Source: Solenopsis invicta (taxonomy: Eukaryota > Arthropoda > Insecta > Hymenoptera > Formicidae). From it: a DNA stretch of 64,000 nt. Numbering within the stretch: position 1 is the first letter of the stretch; every line of letters begins with the position of its first letter. Under the pieces are notes generated by a model. The model did no database searches and was not told where the DNA came from. It saw nothing but the letters and a program-made list of their open reading frames with translations. Positions 23,601 through 36,149 of the stretch are shown in pieces. The stretch is taken from assembly GCF_016802725.1 (NCBI RefSeq), contig NC_052665.1, forward strand, positions 13,832,501 to 13,896,500. Direction: 5' to 3'. The position numbers were made by a program, and so were the translations under genes.

Positions 23601-26381
23601 GTCTGTTTAGTCCAATACTCAAACGACACTACCGAAGTAAACGCGCGACGCGACAAACCGGCTGCGGTTCGTATATTTCACAATAATTCGGCGACGATTG
23701 ACGTTTGCTTCCTCTCGTACACCGGAGAATATCTGTAATATATATTTTTTGAATTTCTACAAAAAAGAAAGAAATATAAAACTACATTTTTATAATCTGA
23801 TTACGGTATTTAATGTTACTCTAAAACCGCGGCTAATTTTATTTTTAGATGAAAGTACACACTGTAAACTTTCTACATATCTTCTAAATGCAATAGATAC
23901 ATGTATTTTTAAGAATGTCTGCAGAAGGAGAAAGATGAAAGTCACAATATAGAACTGATGTCTACTGCTGTCAAGAGTAGAAAAAAATAATAATAACCTA
24001 GCTGTTGAATTTCGCAACATCATACTTTTATACTAATGTCACGATAGAAGAAGAAAAGAGAAAATCTAATTTGAATACAGTTTCGTTATTCACGATTATT
24101 ATCGATTTAATTGATATATTCTGCATACTAATAATGTTTAAAAATTATTTCTTTTAATATTCCACGAGAGGAGATTAATTATATTTCTATGACATTTAAG
24201 TGTCTTAAGTGTTCTAAAAATATTTTGACATAACACGACGATGTGTTTGGAAATGATCGATGTTGTCTCGGCGCAATTAACCATTACCGAGAAGATGGCA
24301 CATTCATTCACGACGATACGACACCACTGACTAGACCGTCATTAAACAAATCGCCTTCACCCAGCGCGCGATGTTTGCATACGCAACTAGACAAATCGCC
24401 GTTCGAACGGAATGAAACATGGCGGTGAGGAGACGAGACGGGAGCTACCACACCGAGTGATCCCCCAACGATAACGAATGAATCGGTTTGCGTGGCTCGT
24501 TAACAATACATGCATAAGGAACGCTAATGCGCCACTTTGTTTCAGACCTCGACCTCGGCGCAACAATCTTGTACCCGAAAAGAATAAAAAGACGGACGGG
24601 TCGTGCATCGTTGGCGTCTCTACCTCACGGTCGAGAATTCTTTCTCTTCGCGCATAACTATATTCTCGCCGAGCACGCGGCGACAAGGACGATCGTCTTG
24701 ACTGCATGACGCTCACGAAGAGCTAGTCGATTAAATTGATTCTGTAATGACTTTTCATCTTGCAACGCACTAGCAGTTGTGCCACATCGTGTAACACGTA
24801 TCACATTCTTGCCATCGAGATTGCGTTGCCTTTATAAAGTAACACCCAAAAAATTGCATTTTTAAAATAAGAAGACTACGTGCTATGTGAAGAATCCTAT
24901 ATTCTTTTCTTCTAGAATAATCTTCAAGAAAGATTTATTATTTTAAAATTACATCTCTTTTCATATTGCAAAAGAAATCTGTCCTACATTAAATCCTATA
25001 ATCTGCTACTAATCTATCTTTTAGAAGAATTGTCTTAAGCTAAAATTCTCTTGTGTAATGTTTTAAAAGACTATTATAAAAACTGAGAAATCAATTTTTC
25101 AATGATATCCCTCAAAACCTATTATATTCTAATCAGAGTAAGTTATTTTCAGCATAAAATTGATCAAATTCACATAAAATATTTTTTGATAAGACTGAAG
25201 CGCGTTTTACTTTTGTTTTTTTGTTTTTTTTTTATAAAATATTTTCAATTCGGAATTATGTGAACGATAAGTTATGGGTACAAAGTCGCCGAAGACCCCT
25301 TAGAATACACGCAGATCGTCCAGAAAACCAAGACCTGTTGACAGCACGATGAAGATGAGTTATGGGGACCGTCGCCTCCGGGTCTCGCGGGGCCTCTGGG
25401 CCCCTCCGCCGCCGTCGTTCCACGAGATCTTACAAATGCTCGCGTGCACGTACGCCGTAATGCCAGCGTCGTTAGCTCTTTATACGTTTGTCAAGCCCGT
25501 TTGAGTAATGTCATTGTCGGCCGATACCAGACCGCCGCTACCGCCACCGCCACCATTACGAGATGAACCACGTTGACCAAATTGGTCGTACATTCTCGCG
25601 GAAATAAAAAGATTCGCGCGAAATATTACGACTCCTTTGTGTTAATTATCGCAAGCGGTATTGCAATCCTGCCTTGTGCTCGCTTAATCATACGCGAAAT
25701 GTCAGTACGAGAATATAAATATTCTCTTTCTCTCTCTCTCTCTTTTTCCACTTTTTCCAAGGACATTTAGATTTTATTCAATCGATAAAAAAAAGAATGT
25801 CAGAACCGGTAATCGAGGTATGTATGAGAAGATCGCGAGTCGAGATCTCCCCACGGCGAGGCCAATGGAAACGAGCGAAAATGATCTCGTCATTTTCTCC
25901 GCTTGTAAAGGCACAGTCCATATAACAATCTGACAGTGCGATTCGCCGTTAATCGGCGCGCATGCACGATAAATCGTGCAAGGGCTCAGCGATGCGTGGC
26001 GAGCGGCAAACGTCGCTCGGAACATTCTCAACCGACGCGGCGACATCGGCAACGTGTCGTCGCGGATGCCGCCGGGCACTACCGGCGCTGCGCGACGCGG
26101 GCCCATATAAAGAACACGCGCCGAGCGGGCAGGTAGATGGTAGAAGCCGGGAGCCGCGGGCCGCGCAGCGTCTCTCGAAGAGACGGAGAAACGAAGACGG
26201 AGGGTCGGACGCGGACGCGGACGCGAACATAAAATGCACACACGACGAGACGCGTGTGTGCGTGTACTTAGCATAAGTCTCGCACCCGAGGCACTCTCTC
26301 ATCGTATTTCATGCCGGCTATGCTTATACGCTCGCGTCGCTCGCCGCGTATAACCGCCTTTTCCTTCCTTCTTCTTTCTCT

Positions 26382-26441
<60 letters not shown>

Positions 26442-29044
26442 GTCGTCGTCTTCGTCGTCGTCCACCGCGAACCACGTCTCGGGTGCGAGGATAGGAATCG
26501 CCCCTGGTAACCGAACGCGAACCCGCAAAAACACGTAACGATGTTACTTCTGAGGAGGATCGGATTCGGTTCGTCGAACCGACGTCGTCGGAGGTGTTAC
26601 AAGCGGTGTGTCGCGCGGTAAAGACGTACCGTTCAATTTAGTTTAAAGAAGAAATAACCCGTATCCACGCGCAAACACACATGCGAACACGCAGTAACGC
26701 CTTTAAAGTGAGGCACCGCGCGCGCATACTCGTGTGAAATGGAATGTAAGCTTAAACTACCATAATCGTGAAATTGTATTCACAAACATTTAAATGTTTC
26801 GCACAAGTTACTTAAATTCAAATTGAATAGTGTGTAGAATTCGCTGAAATCGTTAAATCGGTGCATCCACTTCATCAATCTCGGACGGAGATAGAGACGC
26901 GTGGATAAGAGTTTATCAGCGACGCGAAGCAATTGGTAAGAGCATTACGAGCGTTATAACGACACCCGGACTGCGTGGCGACGCGGATTTAACGAGCCGC
27001 TTACGATCGCCAGACATTGGCGAATTATCAAACGCGATAGAGACGTCGCGGGAACGACGTCCTCTCGCGATATTATGGCACCAACGGAGGCACCGCGGAG
27101 GGTAACCACGAAGGCTTGCTACTTGCGGCAGTGGTCACGCGAGCTCCCCGATTGTCGGAATTTACCCAAACGCACGATAGACGTCAGACGAAACGATCGT
27201 CCCTCTCGCGTTATAGGTTTTGCGATAGCGAAACAGCGTAAGGCAACCGTGTGCTCGCACTAAAGCCGAGGATGCGATACTTTGAGACGAAATATGTCCA
27301 AATATTCCGTGTACCCGCTATCTGGCTGACGAGTAAACCTACCCAAGTAAATATACTTTGATTTCTTTTAAACTTGGCATAAATGTAGAACTACAAAAAA
27401 TATTTCAGAGCAATTATCATCCCTTCAATTTTGAGCCTCACATCTAAGAATAGAATATACTTGGATCTCCTTTTATACAGTGGATGCGCACAGGGTAAAA
27501 AAATTGTGTAAAAATGATTGATTTGCAACAAAGTGTTAAAGTAACGCAAACAATACAGAAAAAAATGTTTAATATAAAAATACATTCACTGAAAGTATTT
27601 TATTTAATAAACATGAAAGAAAAGCTAATGTATTGAGGGTTATAAATAAAATAATTTTAAAACGTCTAAAACCATGTAAAAGTAAATAAAACGTTTGAAA
27701 AATGTGGTGTAAATGTAAATAAAACGTGTTGGAAAAACCATATAATTATAAATAGTAAAAAATATTGTATAAAAAGAGACCCATGTAGATACTAATATAC
27801 ATAAAATAAAATTGAATATAAGATACATGATTTCATAGTCATAATCAATGATCCCAAAATCATAATCAATGATCATATGTTGCATTAAATTTTATTTCTT
27901 ATGTATTTTTATTCTTTTTATAAATTTGAAATTGAAAATTGAAAATAGCACTTAATTGCTCCTAAAACGCTTATGTGCAAAAATGGAAAACTAACACGGA
28001 TAAAATATTTTTCGAAGTTCTACGTTTGTGTCAAATTTGAAAGAAACTGGAGTGTGTACCAATTTGGTATTAGATTTACCTGTGCGATACAGTAAATCTA
28101 CTCGCGCGTATAGATCAAGATTTAATTTCCTCGAGATTAATTTTTGCTCGGAACCTTAATGTAGCACGTTTATAAAGATTATTTGTGAAGATTAGGTGGA
28201 GCGCAATATCTCGAATACGGCGGCCTTGCGAAGATCACCGTGACGTTTTAAATACAGAGAGCAGTTGGGCACGCGGATTAAAGCCTCATGGTTAAAAGTT
28301 ATTTACAGCGGGATGCCCGCGTGCGCGGCTTAACGAGCTATTGAAAAAATTTATGCGCGTCTTAAAACTTTCTTAACCAGGATTAACGCGGAAGGAAAAG
28401 AGGGACTCGCGCCGCGCTTGATAGACCGCGGGTACTTGGCGCGAGCCTATCGCCGGAAATGACTTATAGTCGTATTGCGATGCGCCTATCCGAGGCGTAA
28501 TAATCTAAATTAAGTCCGCGGGACTTTCTCCACTGCGCAGTTCCCTGGAGTCCTTCCTGCAAATCCTTCCCCGTTCACCGTTATCGCGAGGGGATAATAA
28601 TGCTCCTCCCGCGGCGCGAGACGAGGAAGAAGACATGAAAAGACTTCGAGGGACACACGTGTGCCCTCTCGACGTCTTCCTCGAACGGACGCACATCGCG
28701 TGTGTGCGGTCCTTGAGACTTTACGCCCAGCCATTTCACGGAGGATGTGACGCAAACGCCGACGCTAACTAGCCGGCGTGGTTAGCGAAGATTTCGGGAG
28801 ATATTCTTTGCCACGAACTGGGCCGCGAAAGTGCAAAGATAACGCGGTTGATAAGCATTATCTCACATGCAGCTCGCATCCCGCTCGTTGCAGAGTGATT
28901 CCAGTAACTTGCTTTCCAAAGAAAGACCGCAGCGAGAACGACTGTTGGAAACGACTTTTGATACACTTCCTTGTGCTGTTTCGCAAATTTTATACCGACA
29001 ACCTACGAAATGTCAGTGATACGCAAAATGAATTGCGTTGGATG
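23601..29044. other. Non-coding: AT-rich with a large GC-rich block at 25.3-26.75 kb
   Basis: The GC-rich block contains CCGCCGCCG runs and the TCG microsatellite; open frames there (up to 166 codons) are Arg/Ser/Pro-rich without domains. A second GC-rich stretch spans 28190-28960. Small direct repeats: ATAATCAATGATC at about 27840 and 27862, and GTAAATAAAACGT at about 27680 and 27715. Confidence 0.5.
26381..26464. repeat. (TCG)n trinucleotide microsatellite
   Basis: About 28 TCG units with several TTC interruptions. It creates long polyarginine or polyserine frames on both strands, which are artefacts of the repeat. Confidence 0.95.
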
Positions 29045-29242
29045 CATTTGATCCATAGATTTACATATTTATGAATTTATAGATCCATCAATCGTTATGT
29101 TTATGGATCCCATGAATCTGTAAGTCTACGGATTGATGACTCAATAAATCCATAAATTCATACGTCCGTAAGTCGCGAGATCCATCAGTCCGCGTATAAA
29201 TTTATAGATCTGTAAATCCATCGAGATTGCTTCATCCATATA
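29045..29242. repeat. Degenerate array of ATAAATCY/RGATTTAT-like words
   Basis: Runs of GATCCATAGATTTACAT, ATGAATTTATAGATCCATCA, TATGGATCCCATGAATC, AATAAATCCATAAATTCATA and the like, in both orientations. The units are about 8-12 bp and imperfect, so the tract can fold on itself in many ways. Confidence 0.65.
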
Positions 29243-32200
29243 TTATACGAACTATGACTTCATTGATACATGAATTTGTCTGCAATCAAGCTCGTTCTCT
29301 AGATTCTTGCCAACGTCAATAGAATATTGACTCTCGGGAACGCGTTACGCACGATCAAAAATTACAATATGATAAAAATCAAAATACTTTTCCTCCTTCA
29401 AGACACCAGCTCACATTATAGCAATATTGCAATTAGATATAAATCACATGTTATGATACGATTGAACATTGTATTGAATAGAGACTCGTACTCGTCGTGC
29501 ACCAGTAAGACAAATCGATACAAGAGCATTCGCCACGCCATCCCGTTGCCCATCCTTCGGAGCGCATGAATCATTTATCAACCTCGATCTCCGATCCGAA
29601 CCGAAAATGTCCGCTTGACGATTCAATCTACATCCACTTAGCCGCTAAACGTCTGCGACGTCCTTATCGGGTCGCGCAGAACTGCGACAGCCGCACGGTG
29701 TGTCTTATCGCAGCTGGATCCTCATTTTACGAGTCACGACAATCGTAAATACGACGAAGAAACACGCGCTCGAACGGCGAAAAGCTGTGCGACGCGTATC
29801 GCGAAAGAACCGTTCAATCAGGCGCATCCAATTCAATTCGCGGAACGAGGACCAGCCGCGATAAAAAAATCATCTCGCGCCACAAAGACGACGATTTTAT
29901 CTCAACGAGGATATACTTCTGACTTTTACGCGAACCGGGACTGTTAATGCAGCAAATTTGAATCGTTGGAAAAGATAGGCTTGAATGATAATTATTATAA
30001 ATAAAAGTGTAAAAATCGTCTCTGTGCGTCGTAAAGTATATTTCATTCTCCAGCTTTTTAATTTATCGCATTACCAACCATAGTACTCATTCGTAGACGC
30101 AACCAATCAATTTCAACGGTTACGAGATCATTTTTTGTCTTCCAGACGCAACTACTAAATTCCTGGATTGAAACCAGATCTTCTGATTAGTCAAAGAGAA
30201 ATCGCCATTAATTTGTACGAGCTGCACACCGTATCATCTGTTACAGCCGTATCATTTTGCGTTATGACCACGATACTTTGCCGCAATCGATTCCATTCGA
30301 GCGCAAGCCGCGATAAGCGGAATACGGCGGAAGACGGTGATTTCGCGTTCGCACGATCGGCGTCGGCGACAATTACAGATCTTTCACGACGGGGCCAGCG
30401 CGCGGCACAGTACGTCGTGCAAGTTTCTCGTCTCTTTGCCACCGCGCCGCTGGTGCGGTAACCTTAAACCGAGAAAACGAGCGTCCTCGGGCACGAACGC
30501 CGCCACTGCCGGCCGACGGAAATGAAATACGGGTGAGAGACGAAGGCACGAACTTAATTTAGGTTGTTACGGTCGGACCCGCCGTACTCACGCTCGCCAA
30601 AAGCGCGCTGGCTGGTCTCGGGCGATAAGTCATTCCGACGATAAGCCGTCCCGTGGCGGCGGCGGGACGCAAAACGGCGGAGAGGTGCAGTTGTCCGCGG
30701 ACAAGTCCGAATTAAGGTTTCACGAAGAAAAATGCACTGGGTACGCGACCGTTACCGCCGGAAGGAAAGGAATTTCGCGACGGCGAGCACGGAATTTCAT
30801 TTTTATGGCGAGCCGCCACGTTGTAAAGTACTTTGTCCCGGAAACATCATTGCCACGAAACGGATTCAGATATTTTTAAACAGCATGTAATTTTGATTTG
30901 AGAAGTGGCTCGGAAAATATTCTTCGCAGTGCAGCTAAATAAAATAAAATGTTCCGTCACTATTTAGCAAAAAATCAAGGAATTGGAGGAAGGATTTAGG
31001 GCAAGATGCAAAGCGGATAACAGAGAAATCGTGTCTCACTCGAGATAAAAATTAATCAGCTTTTTGAAGAGTAGCTTTCGCGTACAAAGTTGTGAATATC
31101 ACCGTCACACCATCTTTACGTTAACCGCGCTTCTCCCTCGCGTGCTTCAATCTCGCGTGCTTCAATCTTGACGAAAATAATGGAACATCGGCGAGATACT
31201 TTATAAGGAACCGGAGGGCCGGTCCGAAGGTGTGGTCTCTGACAGACAGCCAGGCGTTGTGGTCTTAAATCCAAAGCCAGGCGGCGAACAGAGCCCAGAT
31301 CCTTCACATCCTGCGAACCACTTAGTCAACGAAAGAACGTGCTGCCGCGGGAAGATTCTTATCTGGTGTTTGCCGGAACGCGTCGCTCGTTAAACCTCTG
31401 ATGCAGTTTGGAGGTCAATATGTACACACGGTACCTATAATTTTCTTATCGCACGTGTCAGTTTAGGAATATTGACATACCGAGATCTTCATTTTATTAT
31501 TCTTGGTAGCGCGCGTTAACGGACGTGCGACGTGAAAATTTGATCGTCAATGAACACGCTTTATCATATAGGTTGTTCACATAAGCTTAGTAGTTTAACC
31601 AAGATTTGAGGACAGAGATATGCGTCCAGAATTTAACACGGAAAGATGGATAATCTTTATCTTATTTGGTAATCAACCGTTTTTACTTTTACCTTGTAAT
31701 CGACTTATTAATTTTGACGATTATTCATTACATTGTATTTAATTTTTTTTTAGCGAATAATAAAATGTACTTATTAAAAAAATATATATTAAATTCAATA
31801 TACCTTTTTAACAGCTTTATTGTACCTAGCAGAATTTTCAATCGAATAGACCTCTATACTTAACTCTGAGAACACAATACTGCATTTGCATCATTTTTAT
31901 ACGAAACCCTCAATTAATAAAGCCCGAATATGCATTTAGATATTAGTTAAGAATATTCCACGCAACGCGTTACAAAGCTGCTGCGAACGAAGTGATTGAT
32001 CAGTTGCGAGTGCGGTGTTTATGCCTCGCGGTCGCCGCCGACAATTACGGGTTTGAAGGATGCGTCGTGCCGATAGGTAGGCAAAGAATTCGTCCTTCCT
32101 CGAAGGAAGATTCGAGGATGACGAGAGGAATGGCAGTGCCGGAGCTATTGTGCCAGTGAGAGAATCGAAGAAGCGTCGGTGGAATGAACCGAGGATGAGG

Positions 32201-33499
32201 AGGAGGAGAAGAAGGAAGATGGGGGGCATCACCCCCGGGGGCATGGCATAAATCGCTATGGACAGACAGCATGTTCGACTAATTACAGATCCCTGATTAC
32301 CGACGGGCGCGACCGCGGCCGCCTAATAAAGAGAAAATAAATTAATAAACCTCTAATATCGTGGCCGGCCGATCTCGCTTGTGGTCTGGGATAAAAAAAA
32401 AGAAGTGTTTATTAATTTATTGTGATCGAGGCGCGATAAAGGCCGTGGCCACATAGGCACGTCTTCAGGATCAAAGGATTCGAAAATGTTCCTCGCATTG
32501 CGCAGGCTGGAACCGGATCCGCCTTCGTAAACCCTTCTCGATCTTCTGTCTATGTTAATGTGACTTCATCATATTGTCACATACCGAAAATTTATTCCTC
32601 CTTCTTACATTAATGTCAAGAATCGTGTCCCGCATATGCATTATTATAATCTACGCTCCAACTTTTATTTTTATGTACATTTAGCAAAATTTTTTTTTAC
32701 ACATGGAATAATATGTACATTATTTATACGTTTCTCTTACTAAACTCTTCTCTTTTTTAATTCCCGTTTTGCAGAAGATCGAAATAAACATATTTATTTT
32801 TTTATCTAAAATTTAATTTGAAATAGATTCATAAAATTCAATAAAATAATTTTAAGTTACATTTTAGAAAGCCAAAACATTTCCCAAGAATTATCATAAA
32901 TTATATCGTCCTACTCAAAAGGTTAATAAGTAGATACACAAGATTTATCTTCTATTTCTCAACTGGCACGTCTCAATTTACCTAAGTATTTTCGAATCAG
33001 CAAACAAGCTTACTTTCCTAATGATCCCCTACGCCGAAGATTAAAGAAACCGTCGACGTGAGAATTGGACTACACGTATCGAATGGGCGGCGATAGAAAA
33101 GAGAGAGGCCGGGGACTCGAAGAAGAAGAAAAAGAGAGAGAGCGGAACATAGTGAACTTCCGCGTGGGCCTATCTCAGGCAAAATGGCGGCGACAGAGGC
33201 GTTTGTGCGGCGACCTCGGAAGGATTTATATTCGTAACGGCGAAGATCCAACCGGAGTTACCCAACGATGCAGCCGGGACCCCCTAATGAACTGTGGCGA
33301 AACCGAGCCTCGAGTACGCTCGCGGGGGCGTTTTCACGGGCAATTAATGCGGTCTTAAAGGGGCCGCGCAAACACCCCCGCAAAACGAATCCAACCAGCT
33401 GTCTCGATTAAATCGAATCTATCATTTCGGCACGTTCAATCGTCACAAATTAACGCATATTCATAATCTATCTACAGCCATAACGAAAATATGCGAGTA
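29243..33499. other. Non-coding mosaic
   Basis: GC-rich between 29500 and 30850, and again at 31090-31400, 31970-32540 and 33010-33420; AT-rich between. No exon with convincing splice sites or protein features was found. Confidence 0.5.
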
Positions 33500-33501
33500 T
33501 A

Positions 33502-33643
33502 CACTGAGAAAAAAAGTTATGAACCTGATAAATGCTTAAACTTCAAGTATTTTACTTATTTAAGTTAAACATATAAATACTTGGACAGAAGAAATTTAAT
33601 CAAGTTGAAAAATTTAGTCGAGTTAATAACTCTTTTCTCAGTG
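33502..33643. mobile_element. 142-bp palindromic MITE flanked by TA (CACTGAGAAAA termini)
   Basis: Starts CACTGAGAAAAAAAGTTATG and ends with the inverse, CTCAGTG, with TA on both sides. The arms pair for about 50 bp (AGTTATGAACCTGATAAAT against AGTTATTAACTCGACTAAAT). No coding capacity. Confidence 0.8.
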
Positions 33644-33645
33644 TA

Positions 33646-36103
33646 TGAAACTTCTTTAGAAAATTTAATTTAATAATTTGTAATAACGTCCTTTTACATA
33701 TTTCTGGCCAAAATATAATCACGAAAATTTTATATTTATATCTTTTTTATTTTTTTATACTTAATATCTGATATATGCTAGAAATGTGAGAATCAAGGAT
33801 TTTTTTACGCCAAATCAAATCGAATTTCATTTCTTTCGAATCAATTCAAACAAAAATTTACGAAAATTTTACCCAATTAAAACAAATTAAATTGAATAAA
33901 ATTGTAAAAGCTTTTAATTAACAACATATAATTATTGTTACGTTAAATTTTAATATATAGATAATAAAAAAGATTTCTATGTAAGAAAAACTGTATTAAT
34001 TATATTATATAAAATCACTTTAAATATATGAGTTTATAAGATTGCCAATGAATACGTATGATTCGTATTGAAAACTCTTAAAATAATGTAATTACTTATA
34101 ATAATTTTTATGGTCCTTCACTATACTTTCAAATATTGCGTGTGTTGCTAAATTATGAAATTTCAAATAGGTCGGATTCAAACTATAGAGATTCCTAAAT
34201 TCAAATCGAATTGAATGCTACCTGATTCAATTCAATTAGTATACGAATAGTTTGCATACTTCTAATCTATACAGATGTCAAATTAAAACAGATATTTCAT
34301 TCTATAAAGAGTAAAATCTAAAACTTAATGTCTTGATAATTACATCTATAATTATATGGCATTTATATGGCAAGAACGTTATATTTTTGCTTGTTTTAAC
34401 TCACCAGATTTGCACCATTAATTCGCCCGATGATTCCAACCGGAGTACCTTCGTGGAGCTGAAAAAGATGAAACATTACCTTTAGCAACGGCGAATAGCT
34501 ACGGTACTCGAAGAGAACGTAACGCGCAATTCATTATGCGTAAAACCTTAACGACATTATTAGAACAAGATCGTTAGAGTTTAATTATATTATCGCAAGT
34601 ATTATTAGAGAGCTGTCCGAGCGAAATGTGACTCGGTTCCTTAATAAGCGGATGTAATCGGCGCGCTGGTGGCACCGCGTACCTCAAAGGCACCGATATC
34701 GGATCGTTAGCGAATCGGAAACGCACACGTTCTTAACGATTGAGCGAATATCGAAGTCGTCGCGGATAAAGAGCGCGGAAAGGATAGCTCGCGAGATCGA
34801 GAGAGCAACTGTATTAATAGTCAACCGCCGCGACGAGGCCGCAACAAATTTCTTATGGGCGATGTAAATCGATTCATAAGTCGGGATAGTTACACTGTTT
34901 AGCCAATTAGCGGAATACGACCGGTTTTCAGGCGCATGAAAGACGGCGGATCTTCTTCTCAGTGGGATTATAGCTCAACGACTCGACCAATAAGCAACTG
35001 TAATTTTAGGGATTTGAAATATAATAAAAAGCGGATTTGATCGATTACAGTCAAATAGATTAAGAAACCGTCACTTTAAAAGACACATGTTCTTAATGTA
35101 AAATCAAACTTTATTATCCAGTAATCTTATCAATTTCTCTAAACGTATAAAAATTGATTGTCACTTTTAATATAAATGCAGAAGATACTTTTGGATTAAC
35201 GTCTTTTGCGTTTATTAGAAATATATTTTTTTGAAAAACCTAACTTACAAGTAACTTTCCATAAATTTTCAATAACGAAAAAATAAAGATTGCCGGGGTC
35301 AACAATGATGAGCAAAGAAACCTACTCTAACTGCCTAATTTGCGTGAAAGGTTGCTAACGAAAGATTGTTAAGCGACACGCGGTGGGTAGCTGGGAAAAT
35401 TATTAGCCTCGCGCAATTCAGTTGGAGAGCAGGAGCATTACTTTCATTCAATATTATTATTGCTTTGAGAACGTTTCGGAAAAGGCATTTGCCAGGAAAT
35501 GCGTCGCTCGCGATGGATAATAACGCTGACCTTGTCGATTCCGGGCGCAGTTTTAGTACGGCGTTTGAATAAACGCGGAATAAAGATGTCATAACACGAG
35601 CCAATGCCAGGACACCGACGTTTTGTCCCGGGTGAACTTATCGGCGCCGTTTTCAGGCTGGGCTGCCTCGTTCGCGCGCGAATTACGACACTCGTACGCC
35701 AAGCTGACGAGAGTGTCGCGAAAAAATGCGGCCGCTGTGCAAGGAAATGGAACTCAGAATAAAGCCGCTACTTCAAGATGAAATCGCATACCAAGTCGCG
35801 GGCACTGACAGAATCAGCGCGGCATCATATAAAGCCTCTTTAAATCTCTCGTATAAATCTTTTATTATATGCAAGTGGTGCAAGAAAAATTTTAAGAAGT
35901 ATAGCAAAATAGTTTGTCGGTATCCTACACTTGCATCTTTCCTAAATTCACATTTCTCCTGCAAATTAAATAATATATACAGAGTGTCTCTCTTAATTTT
36001 TGTCTTTAGCTAGAAGAATAAGGAAACTCAAATTAATTAATGAAATCCGTTTTGTAAAAGATTAATATATATAGATAAAGTTGATGTATTATTTAATATA
36101 TAC

Positions 36104-36149
<46 letters not shown>

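Noticed and set aside
25349..25504. 51-codon frame beginning MKMSYGDRRL, plus strand
   Set aside because: Proline-rich centre comes from a CCG run; no leader, domain or donor/acceptor support. The reverse strand gives a short collagen-like GP-rich run that is explained by the same composition.
25774..26302. Frames of 117-166 codons, minus strand
   Set aside because: Arg/Pro/Ala-rich translation of GC-rich DNA without splice context or recognisable motif.
26268..26538. Polyarginine/polyserine frames on both strands
   Set aside because: Entirely produced by the TCG trinucleotide repeat.
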